From Nectonema munidae (Eukaryota; Nematomorpha; Nectonematoida; Nectonematidae), in NCBI GenBank assembly GCA_030549495.1, contig JAUIRK010000705.1, forward strand, positions 62,001 to 126,000: DNA of 64,000 nucleotides. The letters are read 5' to 3'. Every line of letters begins with the position of its first letter. The stretch's first letter is position 1. Below are positions 34,460 through 48,043 of this stretch, one piece after another. Below the pieces are notes generated by a model. That model saw only the letters and a program-made list of their open reading frames with translations. It was not told the DNA's origin and did no database searches. A program made the translations under genes and the position numbers.

Positions 34460-35645
34460 TTATTATTATTTTTTTATTATCAAAACATTCTTTACAAAAA
34501 TATTGAAATGCTTTTGGCAGCAATTATTATTACATAATACACTTTTAGTATTGTTCTGTGTTTTGTGTTCTTTAGAATGACAAGCTTTCTTTTTGAAGCT
34601 TCTCCAGTAGTGTTTTCTAATAAGTTCCATTTTTGATTTCTCTTTAGGTACATTAACACTGGCGATGGGGCATAGGTGAAAACACAGACAATTTTTCCGA
34701 TAAAACTTTTACCAAGATTTCTAATTAAGTTGGTGCGCAGGTCATTTGCTTCTTTCTAGAGATTGTGAATTTTTTATAGCAGCAAGTTTTATACTTGTTA
34801 AAAAATTACAGAGATTTCAGTATATATGTCCTATCATATGGAAATACTTATCATAAAAATTTTGGATAAATAAAACTTTGTGGTAAATAGAAAAAGAAAA
34901 ATGTTTGAAAATTGTGGATGCGTATGTTGAAACCTAAATGATCCGTGGATGAGGATGTAAAATTTTTTACGAATATTCAATAGATCTCTACTTTTTTGAT
35001 GCTTAGTTTTGGAACCCATTTTTGGGTGTTAATTTTGAAAAGTAGCTAACAATTTTAAAGTAAAATATCAAAAATGTTAGTATTAAATATTTCTCACACT
35101 TTCTATCTCTATAATATTGTGAAGTGGAGTATAAGCTAAGATTTAGATCTCACCCATCAACGTGACGGACGCATCAACTATTACAATACCTACATTGTCC
35201 CTGTATTTCACATTTTTCTAAATTTTGACTATAATGATCGTCTCCATACTGATGTTGATCAGTACTAATGAAAATAATTGCAAACTTACCTTTTATATCA
35301 TTGTAGATTGAAAGTTTAAAAGTTTTTTCATTCTTGTATTTATTTCTAAAATGTTAAACTTCGTGACAAATTGCGATGAAACTTGTTTATAAAAATGTTT
35401 TTTAATTAAATCAGTGTGATTTAATCCCTGAGGAGTGATCCTTTTTCTGGAAAAAGTCCCATTTCAAGAAATTCCATGATTGAATAAAAAGTGAATCAGG
35501 TCTTTACTGAAAAAGTAGCTATCAGCAGTCAACTTTATTCCGGGATTTAAAAACGTTTTGATTATTTCATTCACTAGCGGTAAAAGACGTTGATAACAAT
35601 TAACCTGCTTTGGAGATTGCAAAAAACATAATAGATGAGTCGGTG
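34460..35645 (-). pseudogene. heavily decayed piggyBac transposase
   Basis: The minus strand at about 35430-35610 reads LVNEIIKTFLNPGIKLTADS, then YFFSKDLIHFLFNHGIS, a stop, and NGTFSRKRI. This fits the piggyBac segment around the second catalytic D (..D.FYTS..L...L...G....GT.R.NR). Further down the minus strand (34600-34760) DLRTNLIRNLGKSFIGKI resembles the helix before the C-terminal cysteine domain, and cysteine and histidine codons cluster near 34500-34560. Many stops. No termini were found. Confidence 0.5.
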
Positions 35646-37089
35646 GAGTCGCACCTTTTGATAAGGAGTCGAAGTCGTAGTATTATTGCGACTCGGACTA
35701 CGATTTCATAAATAGCTATATTCATATGTTAGATTAAAAAATAAATGCACAGACACGCCTTTTAATGTGCACCGCGTTGCAAAAACGCGATATAAAATGT
35801 TTATCCTTGTATTTTTGCAGCTCATAGAAAAGACTGAAAAATTCAATAAAATTAAAGAATGAACTTTTTTTATTTTACCTCAAAAGTAGCTTGTAAAGGA
35901 GCAAAACTCAGTTTATGAATAGAAAGTTTTTGGAAAAAACCTTAGAAATTTTTTTTAGGATAAATTCAGTTTATGAATCGTATTGTTGTGTCTTAGTTAG
36001 ATAAAAAGGTTATGGACAATGATTTGAAAATCTTTATGAAGACAATGCCTACCACTCTTGCTCAATTCCTTTATGAATAGTGAAGGAGTTGTGCAATGTT
36101 GATGACATTCATAATATCAATTTGAAGTGAAAAAAGGCAATGACATTAAATTTTACACTACATTTTCCCTATTGTTTTCTGATATTTCTGCAATTCTCTC
36201 CTTGATCTTGTAGAGTTGGATGGGAACCGAGATCTTCATATATTAATATTAATTGCGTTGAATATTATATGTGCTAAATATTATTTCAAACAATCAATAT
36301 TTTTATTAACCCTCGCAGTACCACAATTCTCACAAAACGCGTAGGACGATCTATTGGTAAAATTAATTAATTAATTAATTAAGTTGTTTTGTGACGTTCG
36401 CACCCATCCTTTCGGATATCATGGCCCGCCCGGAATGCTGAGTCAAGTCTAACTGGACTTTCCATCCCACTAAACACCTATCGGCCCTTGTTACAAAAGA
36501 ATAGCTCTATTATATATAGTATTTTACAAGAATTTATGTGACAATATATAAATACAACTGAGTGAAAGATACAATCCTAACGCGAACGCTCCCAATTTGG
36601 GAAACAAACTTATTGTCTAGTGATAGCTTGATTACTAACCACGTAGAATCGCGTCGCTAGAGCACTACCTAACCGTAAAAACCTTTGAATTCTTCAGAGG
36701 AAGAAAACCAGGGTAAAAAACCGGCACAACGGAATGTATCTTGTTCCTAAATAAAAGAATATGATTATAAAAGGTATATGCTACAAAAATAGAAGCGTTT
36801 GAAGGCATGCAATATCTTATATATTATTAATAAATAATATTTGATACATGTTATAGGGGTTAAGAAAGATATACATAATTTAAGGCATGCTAGGTTAGGA
36901 ACAATCTACCCCTGGAATTTGACTCCATCCCTAAATGTCGTCCCTAGGATATATGTTTTAATATTGGAATGTTTAGACGGTCCTACAAGCGGACTCCTAT
37001 AGAGGCCAGATTACCGACTATGCCTAACCTAGCTCGTAACATGAAACTGTTTTGGGACTTATACCTTGTGCCAATCCTAAATTTAAGTA
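35646..37089. other. spacer with less A/T-rich block
   Basis: From about 36385 to 37050 the base composition is more even, with few open frames, next to an (AATT)n run at 36361-36380. It could be an LTR or another inserted element, but no paired repeat or target duplication was found. At 35640-35690 there is a GAGTCG-rich stretch. Confidence 0.35.
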
Positions 37090-37435
37090 GGCGGATCTAG
37101 AACTCAGAAAAAAACAGAACTTGCAGAAGAATTGATTTACGAACATGTAAACACAAAAGTACCCATGCAAATATGAATAGCGAAACTAAAAAAGAAATCA
37201 ACACAAAAAAGTGTCAAGTGAAAACAAACTGCAATGGAAATAAAACTATGATGAAATGCTATCATTGCTCTAAATTCGTATGTGGAAAGTGTACAGAAAT
37301 ATCAAACGTAACTTGTAAAATATGTAAATAAATTTTCTACACTTTTATATATAAATTAATATTGTGTCAAAGTCTGAAAAATTTCAAGTAAAAATTGGGG
37401 GTCAATTTGACTCTTTCTGGGCGTCAAAGGTTGGT
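37090..37435 (+). pseudogene. piggyBac C-terminal cysteine domain and right end
   Basis: The plus-strand frame at 37172-37331 reads KKCQVKTNCNGNKTMMKCYH, then CSKFVCGKCTEISNVTCKIC and a stop. This is a cysteine-rich C-terminal domain like that of piggyBac transposases. About 100 bp further, GGGGGTCAATTTGACTCTTT followed by GGGCGTCAAAGG (to about 37430) resembles the inverted piggyBac end at 24378. The TTAA appears changed to TTGG. The rest of the transposase is missing. Confidence 0.55.
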
Positions 37436-38608
37436 ACAAATTGTGGGCGTTCTAGTATATGGATTTTTTTTACAAATTAGTTCTAAATATCATAATGTTT
37501 TCATAGTGAAATGGGTGAAATTCGATCTCCATATCTTAATTAGTATTTCTGTCATTAGCCTAGCTCATATGCTCGCGATATCGAATATCTAATGGTCTGT
37601 TCGTTTCCCCAATACATTTACCATTATGGTATGCGAAGGTTAAAATGGAAACACAATACAACTAGGATTGATTTATTACATTTGTTATCCCAAGTAACAT
37701 TTCAAGTTCAAGTGAAATCCTTTCAAATTTAAGTGAAATGCTTTTATCTTTGGGTTTATCAACTTGAAAATTTTTATTTATAATTATTTAAATTTGAAAT
37801 ATTCCTATTTTTTAACTCTATTTTTATTGTTATGAAAATGTTTGTTTTTTTATGGAGAGAAGGACAAATATTGTATTTTTGATTGGAGTTCTATAATTAA
37901 AATTCCACAACTTCAAATGAACAGCGAATTTTTTAACTTTGAACGAAAAATTAAAAAATGCAAATTAAACGTTTTTTATAAGCACATTTATTACTGATTA
38001 AAAATTAATTGTTATTATTATTTTACGCCAATTGCATATTTCTTTTAACTTCAGCAAATCAGCCAATACAATCCGATAGACTAATTCAATTTATTCTAGA
38101 TATGAAGCAATAAACAAACTCGTTATCAGAATTTTCTGAAAGATTTTCAAACTTGAATTTGAAATGCTAAGATATCGAGAAAATTTATCTTCTATCACAC
38201 ATTCATTTTCATTATTTTCGATTTATCATCTTATAAAGCTCGAAGAAGCCTACTCTGATGATCTCCTACTTTAATTAGATGATTATTTTACAGTTAGATG
38301 TTAACTGCTAAATAATCCTGCAATTCTTTTATGTCTTCCTGATCTCAAGGAAATCCGTTGACAACTTCACGGGTTTGGTAGTCAATGTGTTTTCAAAGTA
38401 ACGTCCTCTTTTTTTAATTTTAGATTTTGGATTTGTATAAAAATTTAAAGAGGTCAAGTCACAAATTTAAAATGTTAACTATTTTCAAATTCTGCAAGTG
38501 GGGGTATACTCTTTTTATGCGGATTTGTTCGTTGCGTTCAACAAACTTTTTTTTTCAATTTCTTTTATTCCACTTCAAAGTTGTTTTTTAAGCCAAATCT
38601 CGAGAACG
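37436..38608. other. spacer upstream of the UMP-CMP kinase gene
   Basis: A/T-rich, with no recognised gene or repeat. It should hold the kinase promoter and 5' UTR, but no TATA box or initiator can be singled out. Confidence 0.4.
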
Positions 38609-40660
<2,052 letters not shown>

Positions 40661-40787
40661 GTTTTATTCACTTTTCACACACATTTTGTAACTCTGGTTC
40701 TTCTTCATCAAAGTGAAAACATCTTATAGGAAAAACAGTGAAAAAATTTATTCACAAGAATAAACCTATTGCTATGAGCTCCTAAGG

Positions 40788-41237
40788 CGATGGTTCTCAA
40801 GCTTTTTACTGCCAGGGTCCACTTTGATCATCTATCAAAATTAAATTCCTCCCCTCCCCTAACCTTCTCCCTTTCCAAAATTATCAGCCTCAGAATTTGC
40901 ATTTAAAAATTTTATCAAATTTACATTCAAAATAACCATAATATAAAACCAAAAATCTTCAGATTTCTTTCTTATCGGTTTTCTGTCGAAACCACTGGAA
41001 ACAACCATCATCCATTCATTCACCTTTACATGTAATGTTTTTATAGTTGAATTATACACACTTAATAGCAAATAAGGTACTGCTTGATTTTTATACGTAA
41101 ATAAAAATATAGTTAGTTGTATTTCTTCTGATCTCGTGACTTAGAGTATGGCTGTTTGTAGCTTCAAATGTTTCCTTACCCCTAGGAACTGTTAAATTCT
41201 CCTCAAGGGGCAATTCCTTCTGGGTTGAGAATCGCTG
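40788..41237. mobile_element. 450-bp hAT-type MITE 3' of the kinase exons
   Basis: The ends are CGATGGTTCTCAAGC and, reverse-complemented, CAGCGATTCTCAACC, like the CAGxGGTTCTCAAxC termini of hATs. The flanks TCCTAAGG and CCATATGG are only loosely alike, so the target duplication is degraded. The interior is non-coding. It lies 127 bp past kinase exon 4. Confidence 0.65.
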
Positions 41238-42555
41238 CCATATGGTATCCCCTTGCTTTCATTTGAAAGTTTTTGCAGATGAAACAATGCTTTGCGAATT
41301 TGTATATTTATTTATAATTGAAATACCCATTTATTAAAACAATTTATATCCTTTTATCTTAACAAATTGAAAATATTTGGTATCCAAAAAGTTACTTCCA
41401 ATTTTATATGAAAACAAGGGTAAATTTAAGTGAAATTAAAAAGCGTTAAATTTAATTAATTAATTAGAGAGATTCTAATTAATTAATTAGAGAGACTCTG
41501 TGTGTTTGTATCTAGTCTAGATAACTTGTTAGGCAAAACGACAAAAATTCTTTGTTGGTCATGTTGCCTGTTAATACAGAATAAGGTATTTTTCATTTTC
41601 AACTGAAAGGCAGCTAATTATTCTCTAAATTGGCAACAAGTTTAATGTAAAAAGTCGAACGCTATATTTTTTTTAATTTTGAGAAAATCTTAAAGTGGTA
41701 TATGTATCTATCATGATGCTGTATATATATATATATATATGTGGCTTCGAAGTGATTAAATTTCAAAAGGATATAACCTTGGCATATATTGCTCAAGCTC
41801 ACTGAAATTTCATATACAGTCAAACCGCGTTTTTCCTTCACCATCTGTTTCTGAAAAAAATGACCGATCTTTGAGTCTGACGGAAATTGAAACAATGTCT
41901 AGTACAAAATTTTTTTATTCTGTTATATTTTACTATTATATTACCCGATAAATTAACAATGATTTAAATTATGAATATATTGTTTAGACAAAAATAAGAG
42001 AAAACAAAACTGTTTATTATTTTAATTTTTTGTAATTTTTTTCATAAATAAAAAAGACAAAGAAGAATGCAATAATTTTTTATTAAGTTTTTTATTTTTT
42101 TGTGATATATTTTATATTTATGCAAATTTATTCATCAAACAATATAAAAATATAAAAGATTATTAATAATATAAAAAATATGAAAATTTGTATATATCTT
42201 CAGATATTTCACTAATTGATATTCGATGTTAACAAATATTGAATTCTACCTTCTTGAAGACATAGAAATTATGACAGCAATTTAAAGAACACATTATAAA
42301 AAGTAAGAAAAAACTTTGCATAATGAGGGAAACTGGTTGAAATGTATTTAAAAAGCAAAAAAATTATTATTTATTGTAAATACATAAATTTAAGAAAGAA
42401 TCCCCCTGTTTTTTTATAGTTGAGTTTTCGGTTGGTCAAATGTACACACACTTTAAAAAATAAGCTCATATGAAATGACATTATAAAAACAATGTAGCAA
42501 TTAAACAATGTAGTAACTTTGAATTTGAATCTCTATGATAAAGGTTAAATGTGGT
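41238..42555. other. A/T-rich spacer, possible last kinase exon region
   Basis: No match to the missing UMP-CMP kinase C-terminus could be seen in any plus frame. It includes a (TA)n run near 41721-41741 and TAATTAATTA repeats at 41455-41490. Confidence 0.4.
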
Positions 42556-42559
42556 GTGG

Positions 42560-42695
42560 TATTTTCATCGAAAACAGTACCAATTTGCAGCTAACATCGA
42601 GACATGGATAATCAATCTAGCAGAAGCGAGGCTTAAACCCGGAACTTCAGATCGATAGCAGCGCTTCTAACCGTTTAACCTCGTAGCCAATAAAC
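42560..42695 (-). repeat. tRNA-derived SINE
   Basis: Reverse-complemented, 42627-42690 reads GGCTACGAGGTTAAACGGTT, AGAAGCGCTGCTATCGATCT, then GAAGTTCCGGGTTTAAGCCT. This is a tRNA-like head with A-box- and B-box-like motifs (GGGTTTAAGCC for GGTTCGANNCC) at normal spacing. The body follows, ending near TTTTCGATGAAAATACC (42560-42576), a core shared with 51.47 kb. The head has several mismatches in its stems, so this is not a gene. Confidence 0.65.
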
Positions 42696-42897
42696 CACTT
42701 ACGTTTTGATAAAAATGGAAAAGTTAGTTTAAACTTTTAAATAACAACTTTTCACGATAGAAAATATTAGAAAAAGTGTATAATTTTTTTCAAGAACTTC
42801 AACTTTAGATAAAAGTTTGCCAATTGGGCCACTCAATCCTTTATCTGAAGATGTTGGTCCATCAAGTTTGGAAAGAATATAACGAAAAGGAAGCTCA

Positions 42898-43142
42898 TTA
42901 ACCCATTATATCCTAGTGTCCACATATGTGTACATAAAAAAACATCAAAATTTAGCCTTCAAAAAAATTCAAAACAGTTTTTTAATGTTTTTCTAATTTT
43001 TATTCTGTTCTTTCACTATTACAAAAAGAAAAAAAATAAATAGAATACTTACTTTTATGTTACTCTTAGGCTCAAAAACTTTTTAAATAATAATAATAAA
43101 TTTTTTTTTATCTAATTCCATGGTTGGGCATTAATGGGTTAA
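42898..43142. mobile_element. piggyBac-type MITE with TTAA duplication
   Basis: TTAA lies at both borders (42898-42901 and 43139-43142). The ends are TTAACCCATTATATCCTAG and, reverse-complemented, TTAACCCATTAATGCCCAAC. It is 245 bp including the duplications and non-coding. It sits between the codons for LHI and NELP of the surrounding minus-strand gene, and removing one TTAA copy would leave the frame uninterrupted, as expected from clean TTAA insertion. Confidence 0.88.
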
Positions 43143-43614
43143 ATATGAAGAAAACAATATGAGCGGAATAATCTTCTACCTAAAAGTTCTTCAACTTGTT
43201 TTAAAATTCCATTTTTCCATCCAGACATAAGATTAGTTGTATCACTGCCAATAAATTCAAGACTTTCATCTATTTTATTTTCTTTTAACCAATCGTATAA
43301 CGCGCGAGCAACAGTGTAATGAGTTAGATATCTTCCTTCAGGTTCTTCAGTCACAGTCATATGATTTCCTTTGATGAAAACTTTCTTATAAATTGAAGTT
43401 CCTTTGCAAATTTCAAGATATTGAATTTCTACTGTCAATAAAAATACCAGTAACATGCATGTTTTTTCAACTTAAAATTTTCATTTAAAATAGACAATTT
43501 ATAGCGCGATTCTTAGCACGAAAAATTTTTTTACTATCACAAATTGAATTTAAATGTCCAGCTGTGACAAGATTGTTTAAAAACCCGTTAATGACAGGAG
43601 CCGTTGCCGTAGAT

Positions 43615-45699
43615 CAGGGGTCGGGAACCTTTTTGGCTGAGAGAGCCATAAGCACCACACATTTTTAAATGTAATTCCGTAGAGCCATATAATATGTTAA
43701 CCTAATAATAATAATAATAAAAAAGTAAATGTTTGCATTTTATGTAACACTTTTAAAGTACAATAAGCCTCTGAATTCTTTCTAATAACATTGTTATACT
43801 GTTTCTAATCAATGATGAATATTTCTTAGCATTAATGTGACTTCTGGTGCTGCATGGTTTTACTGATGGCTTTGCAGTCTGGTTTATACTTGGTGAGGTT
43901 AAGCTTCATGCAGGCGTTAAGACTTCCATCCGTCAAACGTGATCGTAGGTTGGTCTTAATGTTCTTTAGATGTGAGAAAGACTGCTCACATGCATACGTA
44001 GAGCCGAACATTGTCAGTACAGCAATACTCACACGCTGCAGTGTGTGGTATGTGACGGGAAGCGCGTTCCAAGTTTTGACAATCAGCAGCTTGTAGCTCA
44101 AAATCTCTTTCGGAAACACCGGGGATGTAACTCAGGTCAGCGCTGTTCACTCCACACTTGTGTGGATGGGTGATGAACTTAAAAAGACGAGTGCGCTCGT
44201 GAAATTCTCCAAAGCGCGCTTTGAATGACTGCAGGAGATTAGATGTGAAGCCTGCTAGCTGCTGAAGATCAAGATGTTGCGAAGTGTCACTTGCTGTGCA
44301 TGCATCTTTAAACTCACCCAGTTTTTCAAAGTGTAGTAAACGACCTGTTTCAATGTCGGTGATGAAGAGTTCTAGCTTGTTTTCAAATGCAGACACTGCT
44401 TGTTGCAGGGATAAGATTGTATTTCCAACACCTTGCATTTTCATGTTGAGCCGCAAAACGGCTGAGCACCTCCCCCTTTGACAACCAACGCACGTTACTG
44501 TGAAGAAGCAGACCAGGATAATTACTCCCAACTTCATCCAGCAGTGTTTTATGGCGATCATTTAAAGCTCGGGCAACAATAAAGTTGACCACTCGAACGA
44601 CCAGCGACATCACCACACCCAGCTGCTCGCCAGACATCTGAGCACAAAGCGCCTCCTGATGTAGGATGCAGTGAAAACTTGAGATGCGTCTCTTTTCATG
44701 TTCACGAAGAAGCGCTACGAATCCTCTGTTTTTCCCCACCATGCACGGAGCGCCATCAGTGCACACCGAAACAAGTTTATCCATCGGTAGATTTTTTTCT
44801 TCAGCGAACTTGATGAATGACGTGAATAAATCCTCCCCTCTTGTTGTCTCTTTCATAGGCAAAACAGCAAGACTTTCCTCATATACTGTGTCACCGACAA
44901 CATACCTTGCCATTACGCTGAATTGGGATAAATTGCTTACGTCTGTTGACTCATCCAAAGCGAGAGAAAAAAACGGCGCCGCATTTATGTCCTTCACTTG
45001 CGTTGCCTCAATTTGATTTGACATCATGATGGTACGATCGTGAACAGTTTTTGCTGACAGAGGCATGCCTTTTATCCGTTTAATTATCTTGTCTTTATCC
45101 GAAAAGTCATCAAAAAGTTCATTGGCAACATCAAGCATGAATGCTTTGGCATATTCCCCATCTGTGAATGGCTTTCCGTTTCTCACAATTGCTAAAGCAC
45201 CAGCAAAGCTAGCCGAATTCCAGTCACCTTGTTGGGTCCAAACACGGAGTTGCTGCTGACTAGCTTGCACTCTTGATAGTAGCTCTTGACATGCTTTCTT
45301 CCTGCTGTCCCCCGCAGGATACTTCGATGCAAATGTACTATGGCGTGTGTCGAAGTGCCGCTTTACATTTGACCGTTTCATAGATGCAATTTTATCATTG
45401 CATATTAGACACACTGCAGAACCTGCTCTCTCCACAAAGGCAAGTTCCTCTGTCCATTCCTGCTGAAAAGTGCGATACTCTTCGTCTTTTTTTCGTTTAG
45501 CCATCTTCTTAAAAGGGTTTCTGAAATAAAAAAACATGGTTTAAACAAACGGTGATTTCCCGCGTTTTAGTTCCCGGTTTGCGCATGCGCAACGGAGTCT
45601 GACGAAAAATTTTTTTATAATTAAAAATTTGTCTGCGAGCCAGATGCAGCATTCATAAGAGCCACATCTGGCTCGCGAGCCATAGGTTCCCGACCCCTG
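43615..45699 (-). mobile_element. GTF2IRD2-like hAT, 2085 bp, perfect 8-bp TSD
   Basis: CCGTAGAT flanks both sides exactly (43607-43614 and 45700-45707). The ends share CAGGGGTCGGGAACCT as a 16-bp perfect inverted repeat. The minus strand carries a transposase with a large internal deletion. The perfect duplication and intact ends indicate a recent insertion. The target is the repeated gene family at 42.7-46.6 kb. The relative at 14439 is the same broad type but clearly more diverged and truncated. Confidence 0.93.
43832..45504 (-). pseudogene. hAT transposase (BED finger, DDE, dimerisation), deleted copy
   Basis: The start is taken at 45504 (MAKRKKD), 12 codons into the open frame, because the family begins there. 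A TTTATTTCAG acceptor-like sequence lies just upstream. BED-type finger: CLICNDKIASMKRSNVKRHF, then DTRH. Catalytic core: FFSLALDESTDVSNLSQF (first D), VSVCTDGAPCMVGKNRG (second D), SSFHCILHQEALCAQMSGE. The open frame reaches NVRWLSKGEVLSRFAA. It then jumps to LRLNMKMQGVGNTILSLQQA in another frame: about 60 residues expected between these are missing, so an internal deletion of roughly 170 bp is inferred. The C-terminal FGSTYACEQSFSHLKNIKTN, then LRSRLTDGSLNACMKL, lies in a third frame (43832-44119). Two frame breaks in all, so inactive. Confidence 0.9.
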
Positions 45700-46559
45700 C
45701 CGTAGATGATACCCCAAACCGCACAGAAGCAACTGCATCGTTATTTATATTCAAGTGATTTCGCTTTAAATTGCTACGTTTTTCAAATAAATCACTTATC
45801 TTGGAGACATAGAAATTATGAAGCAATTTAAAGAACTTGCTATTAAAAGATGGTTCACTATCTATTCTATCTGTGTCATCTGTATCAGAGATCGAACTAT
45901 TAGATTGCTTTGCGTGTGAATCTGTATCGTTTTTTGTTTGAAGTTTCAATCTTTTGTCTTCATTGACTATACGTTTACTTTTTTTATTCATCTTGTAGGT
46001 CTCGTTGACATTTAAATTAACTTCTTGCATCGAAGAGATGCTTCCATGTTTTTCACGTTGATTTTTTATCTTTGATCTTTTTTAGGTAGTTTCAATTTTA
46101 ATTCAGAATTACAAATACAATGATCAGAATCTTTACAATTCACGTTGCAATAAGTCTTGTCTTCTTTACAAAAAACTATAGGACATCTACAAAAAGCCAA
46201 ATCAAATAATCTTTCAAGTTTTGGTTCCAAAAAATTTTTTAAGAGATTTTTTAGCTTTATTTTTTGATATTAAAGAAAAAACTGACCAAGCTCGACTAAT
46301 TCGTTGTTGTATGGTTTTTTGAAATCGCTATTTGATTCAGACCATCGTTTCATAATTTCTTCAGCTACTTTCAAAAAAATTTGTTCCATGCTCACATTTC
46401 TTAAATTTTGATCTTGTATGGATATGAGGTTTTGTTGTATAGAAATACATCTTCTAACATCCTTCAAAGTTTGAAATTCTGAAGATAGAAATTCATTAGG
46501 ACCGCCAAGATATGTATTAAGTGAAAGGCGAGTTTTTTTAAACAAAAGAAGATATAATA

Positions 46560-47730
46560 ACTAGAATAAATAGTTCTAAAAAAATATTAAAAATATATTT
46601 TCATTTCCCCATAGCAAAAACTTTTTATCTTTAAATTGTGTTTACATTCAACTAACTTATAAACATTTAAAAAGTTACACACTAAAGTATAATTTTAAAG
46701 TGCTATCGTATGACATACCCTAATGTATACTAATTCCATGCAATACTTTAAAAAGATGCTGCATGCTCTACAATTTTTCATTACTTCGAAAAACCCTACA
46801 CAAAAAATTGCTTTTTAAAGGTCGCATTCGTAAATTAAAACTACGCCTTAAATCGTATTATTGTAATATCGTTAGTTATATTAATCACACATAAAAGATA
46901 CACCCTTATCTTAACGCTTATTAACTTGTGCTCTTTCTGTTGAGTTAATCAATTTGTGATCTCGAAGCGAGTGCTCAACGCTCTATAGATTGTAAATATG
47001 CAAATCTTCCACGTTTTTGATTAAATTTCGAATGTTTCCATGAGGTATATCAAAATGGTTGTTCAAAGAATCTACAAACAATTTTTCATCGCTTTTTGTG
47101 ATTCTTGGATATCTTTTTTTTCTCCAAATGTCAATTCTTTAGAAAAATCCTTTAACTTCTTCATGACACGATGTTGAATAAATCATTAGGATAAACGCGT
47201 ATTTTTATGTGTAATTAAGTAATGATATTGCAATAATATGATGATCCATTAATGGGTGTTTCGCTTTTTTCGAAACAGCCTGTTATTTTTAAAACAGTTA
47301 TAATAAAATTTCTAGGATTGTGAGGATCAACCTAACGAAGCTTCAAACGCAGCAAGAGTCCTAATTTATGATGTCTACAAAGAATATTTTAACTGTTGTA
47401 TCAGAACTGATACAAAACTAACTTTATGTGAATATCTCTATTCGTTAAAATAAGTCATACCTTGTTTCAAATTTTAGCAAAATTTTCTCCATTATAAATT
47501 AAACATATTTTATATTTTTAAATGTAAAAATTTTGGCGAGACTTTTAGTCGATGTGTTTTAGTTATTTTGATGATCGATTACAAAACTTTTTTCTTCTCA
47601 ATTTAGATTTCAAACTTACATCCAAAGTTCTCTTCCTATTATAAAGTTTTACGAGTCTTTAGGAATGCTACACAACATCAATGCTAACAATACTCCAGAA
47701 CAAGTTTAAGCTTTTTCTTATTTAATTATG
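46560..47730. other. spacer, nothing recognised
   Basis: A/T-rich. A short minus-strand frame near 46985-47165 reads GNIRNLIKNVEDLHIYNL but has no known relative. Confidence 0.4.
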
Positions 47731-47731
47731 T

Positions 47732-48043
47732 CAGGGTTTCCCAAACGCGCAACCCTGGAATTTGATATGTTTATATGCTCGCAATCTAGTTAATTGTTAC
47801 TTATTTTCATATTCTTTCTCGAGTTTGATATTTTATAGGCTATGCACTCATGAGTGTGTACGGTCAAAGTATACGCGTATATCATATAGCATAGCTAGCA
47901 TATACATTGATACATTTCTCACCAGACAAATATTTTTAAAAGTTTTTTCTCCTCCAACCTTTAAAAATGCGTTTATCAAACATTTTATGCCTTAAACTTT
48001 TTCACTGAACCCCAAATGAAAGCGTCCACTTTGGGAAACTATG
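47732..48043. mobile_element. 312-bp hAT-type MITE
   Basis: The ends are CAGGGTTTCCCAAACG and, reverse-complemented, CATAGTTTCCCAAAG. The flanks AATTATGT and AATTACCG share five bases, consistent with an old 8-bp duplication. It is non-coding apart from a 77-codon chance frame. Confidence 0.7.

Larger units (their letters stand above)
42730..46550 (-). pseudogene. uncharacterised repeated arthropod family gene, twice interrupted
   Basis: Minus-strand pieces run 5' to 3'. 46270-46545 has LKDVRRCISIQQNLISIQDQ and VAEEIMKRWSESNSD. At 46080-46235 is a cysteine region, LFDLAFCRCPIVFCKEDKTY then CNVNCKDSDHCIC. 45708-46030 is acidic and lysine-rich. 43456-43606 holds INGFLNNLVTAGHLN and SKKIFRAKN. 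43143-43456 has LEFIGSDTTNLMSGWKNGIL and VEELLGRRLF. 42790-42897 starts NELPFRYILSKLDGPTSSDK. This order fits a family I know as many-copy, unnamed arthropod proteins with an IGCDGT.VNTG....RLE.....LH.NELPLRHL signature. Its function is unknown. The piece boundaries coincide with a TTAA MITE and a hAT. The 5' start is not defined. Confidence 0.65.

Noticed and set aside
36385-37050. Solo LTR suggested by the less A/T-rich block and a TGTGACG start
   Set aside because: No matching CA-ended boundary with a target duplication and no second copy in the window could be found.
42627-42690. Functional tRNA gene on the minus strand
   Set aside because: The stems have mismatches, the B box departs from GGTTCGANNCC, and a SINE body with a shared core follows.
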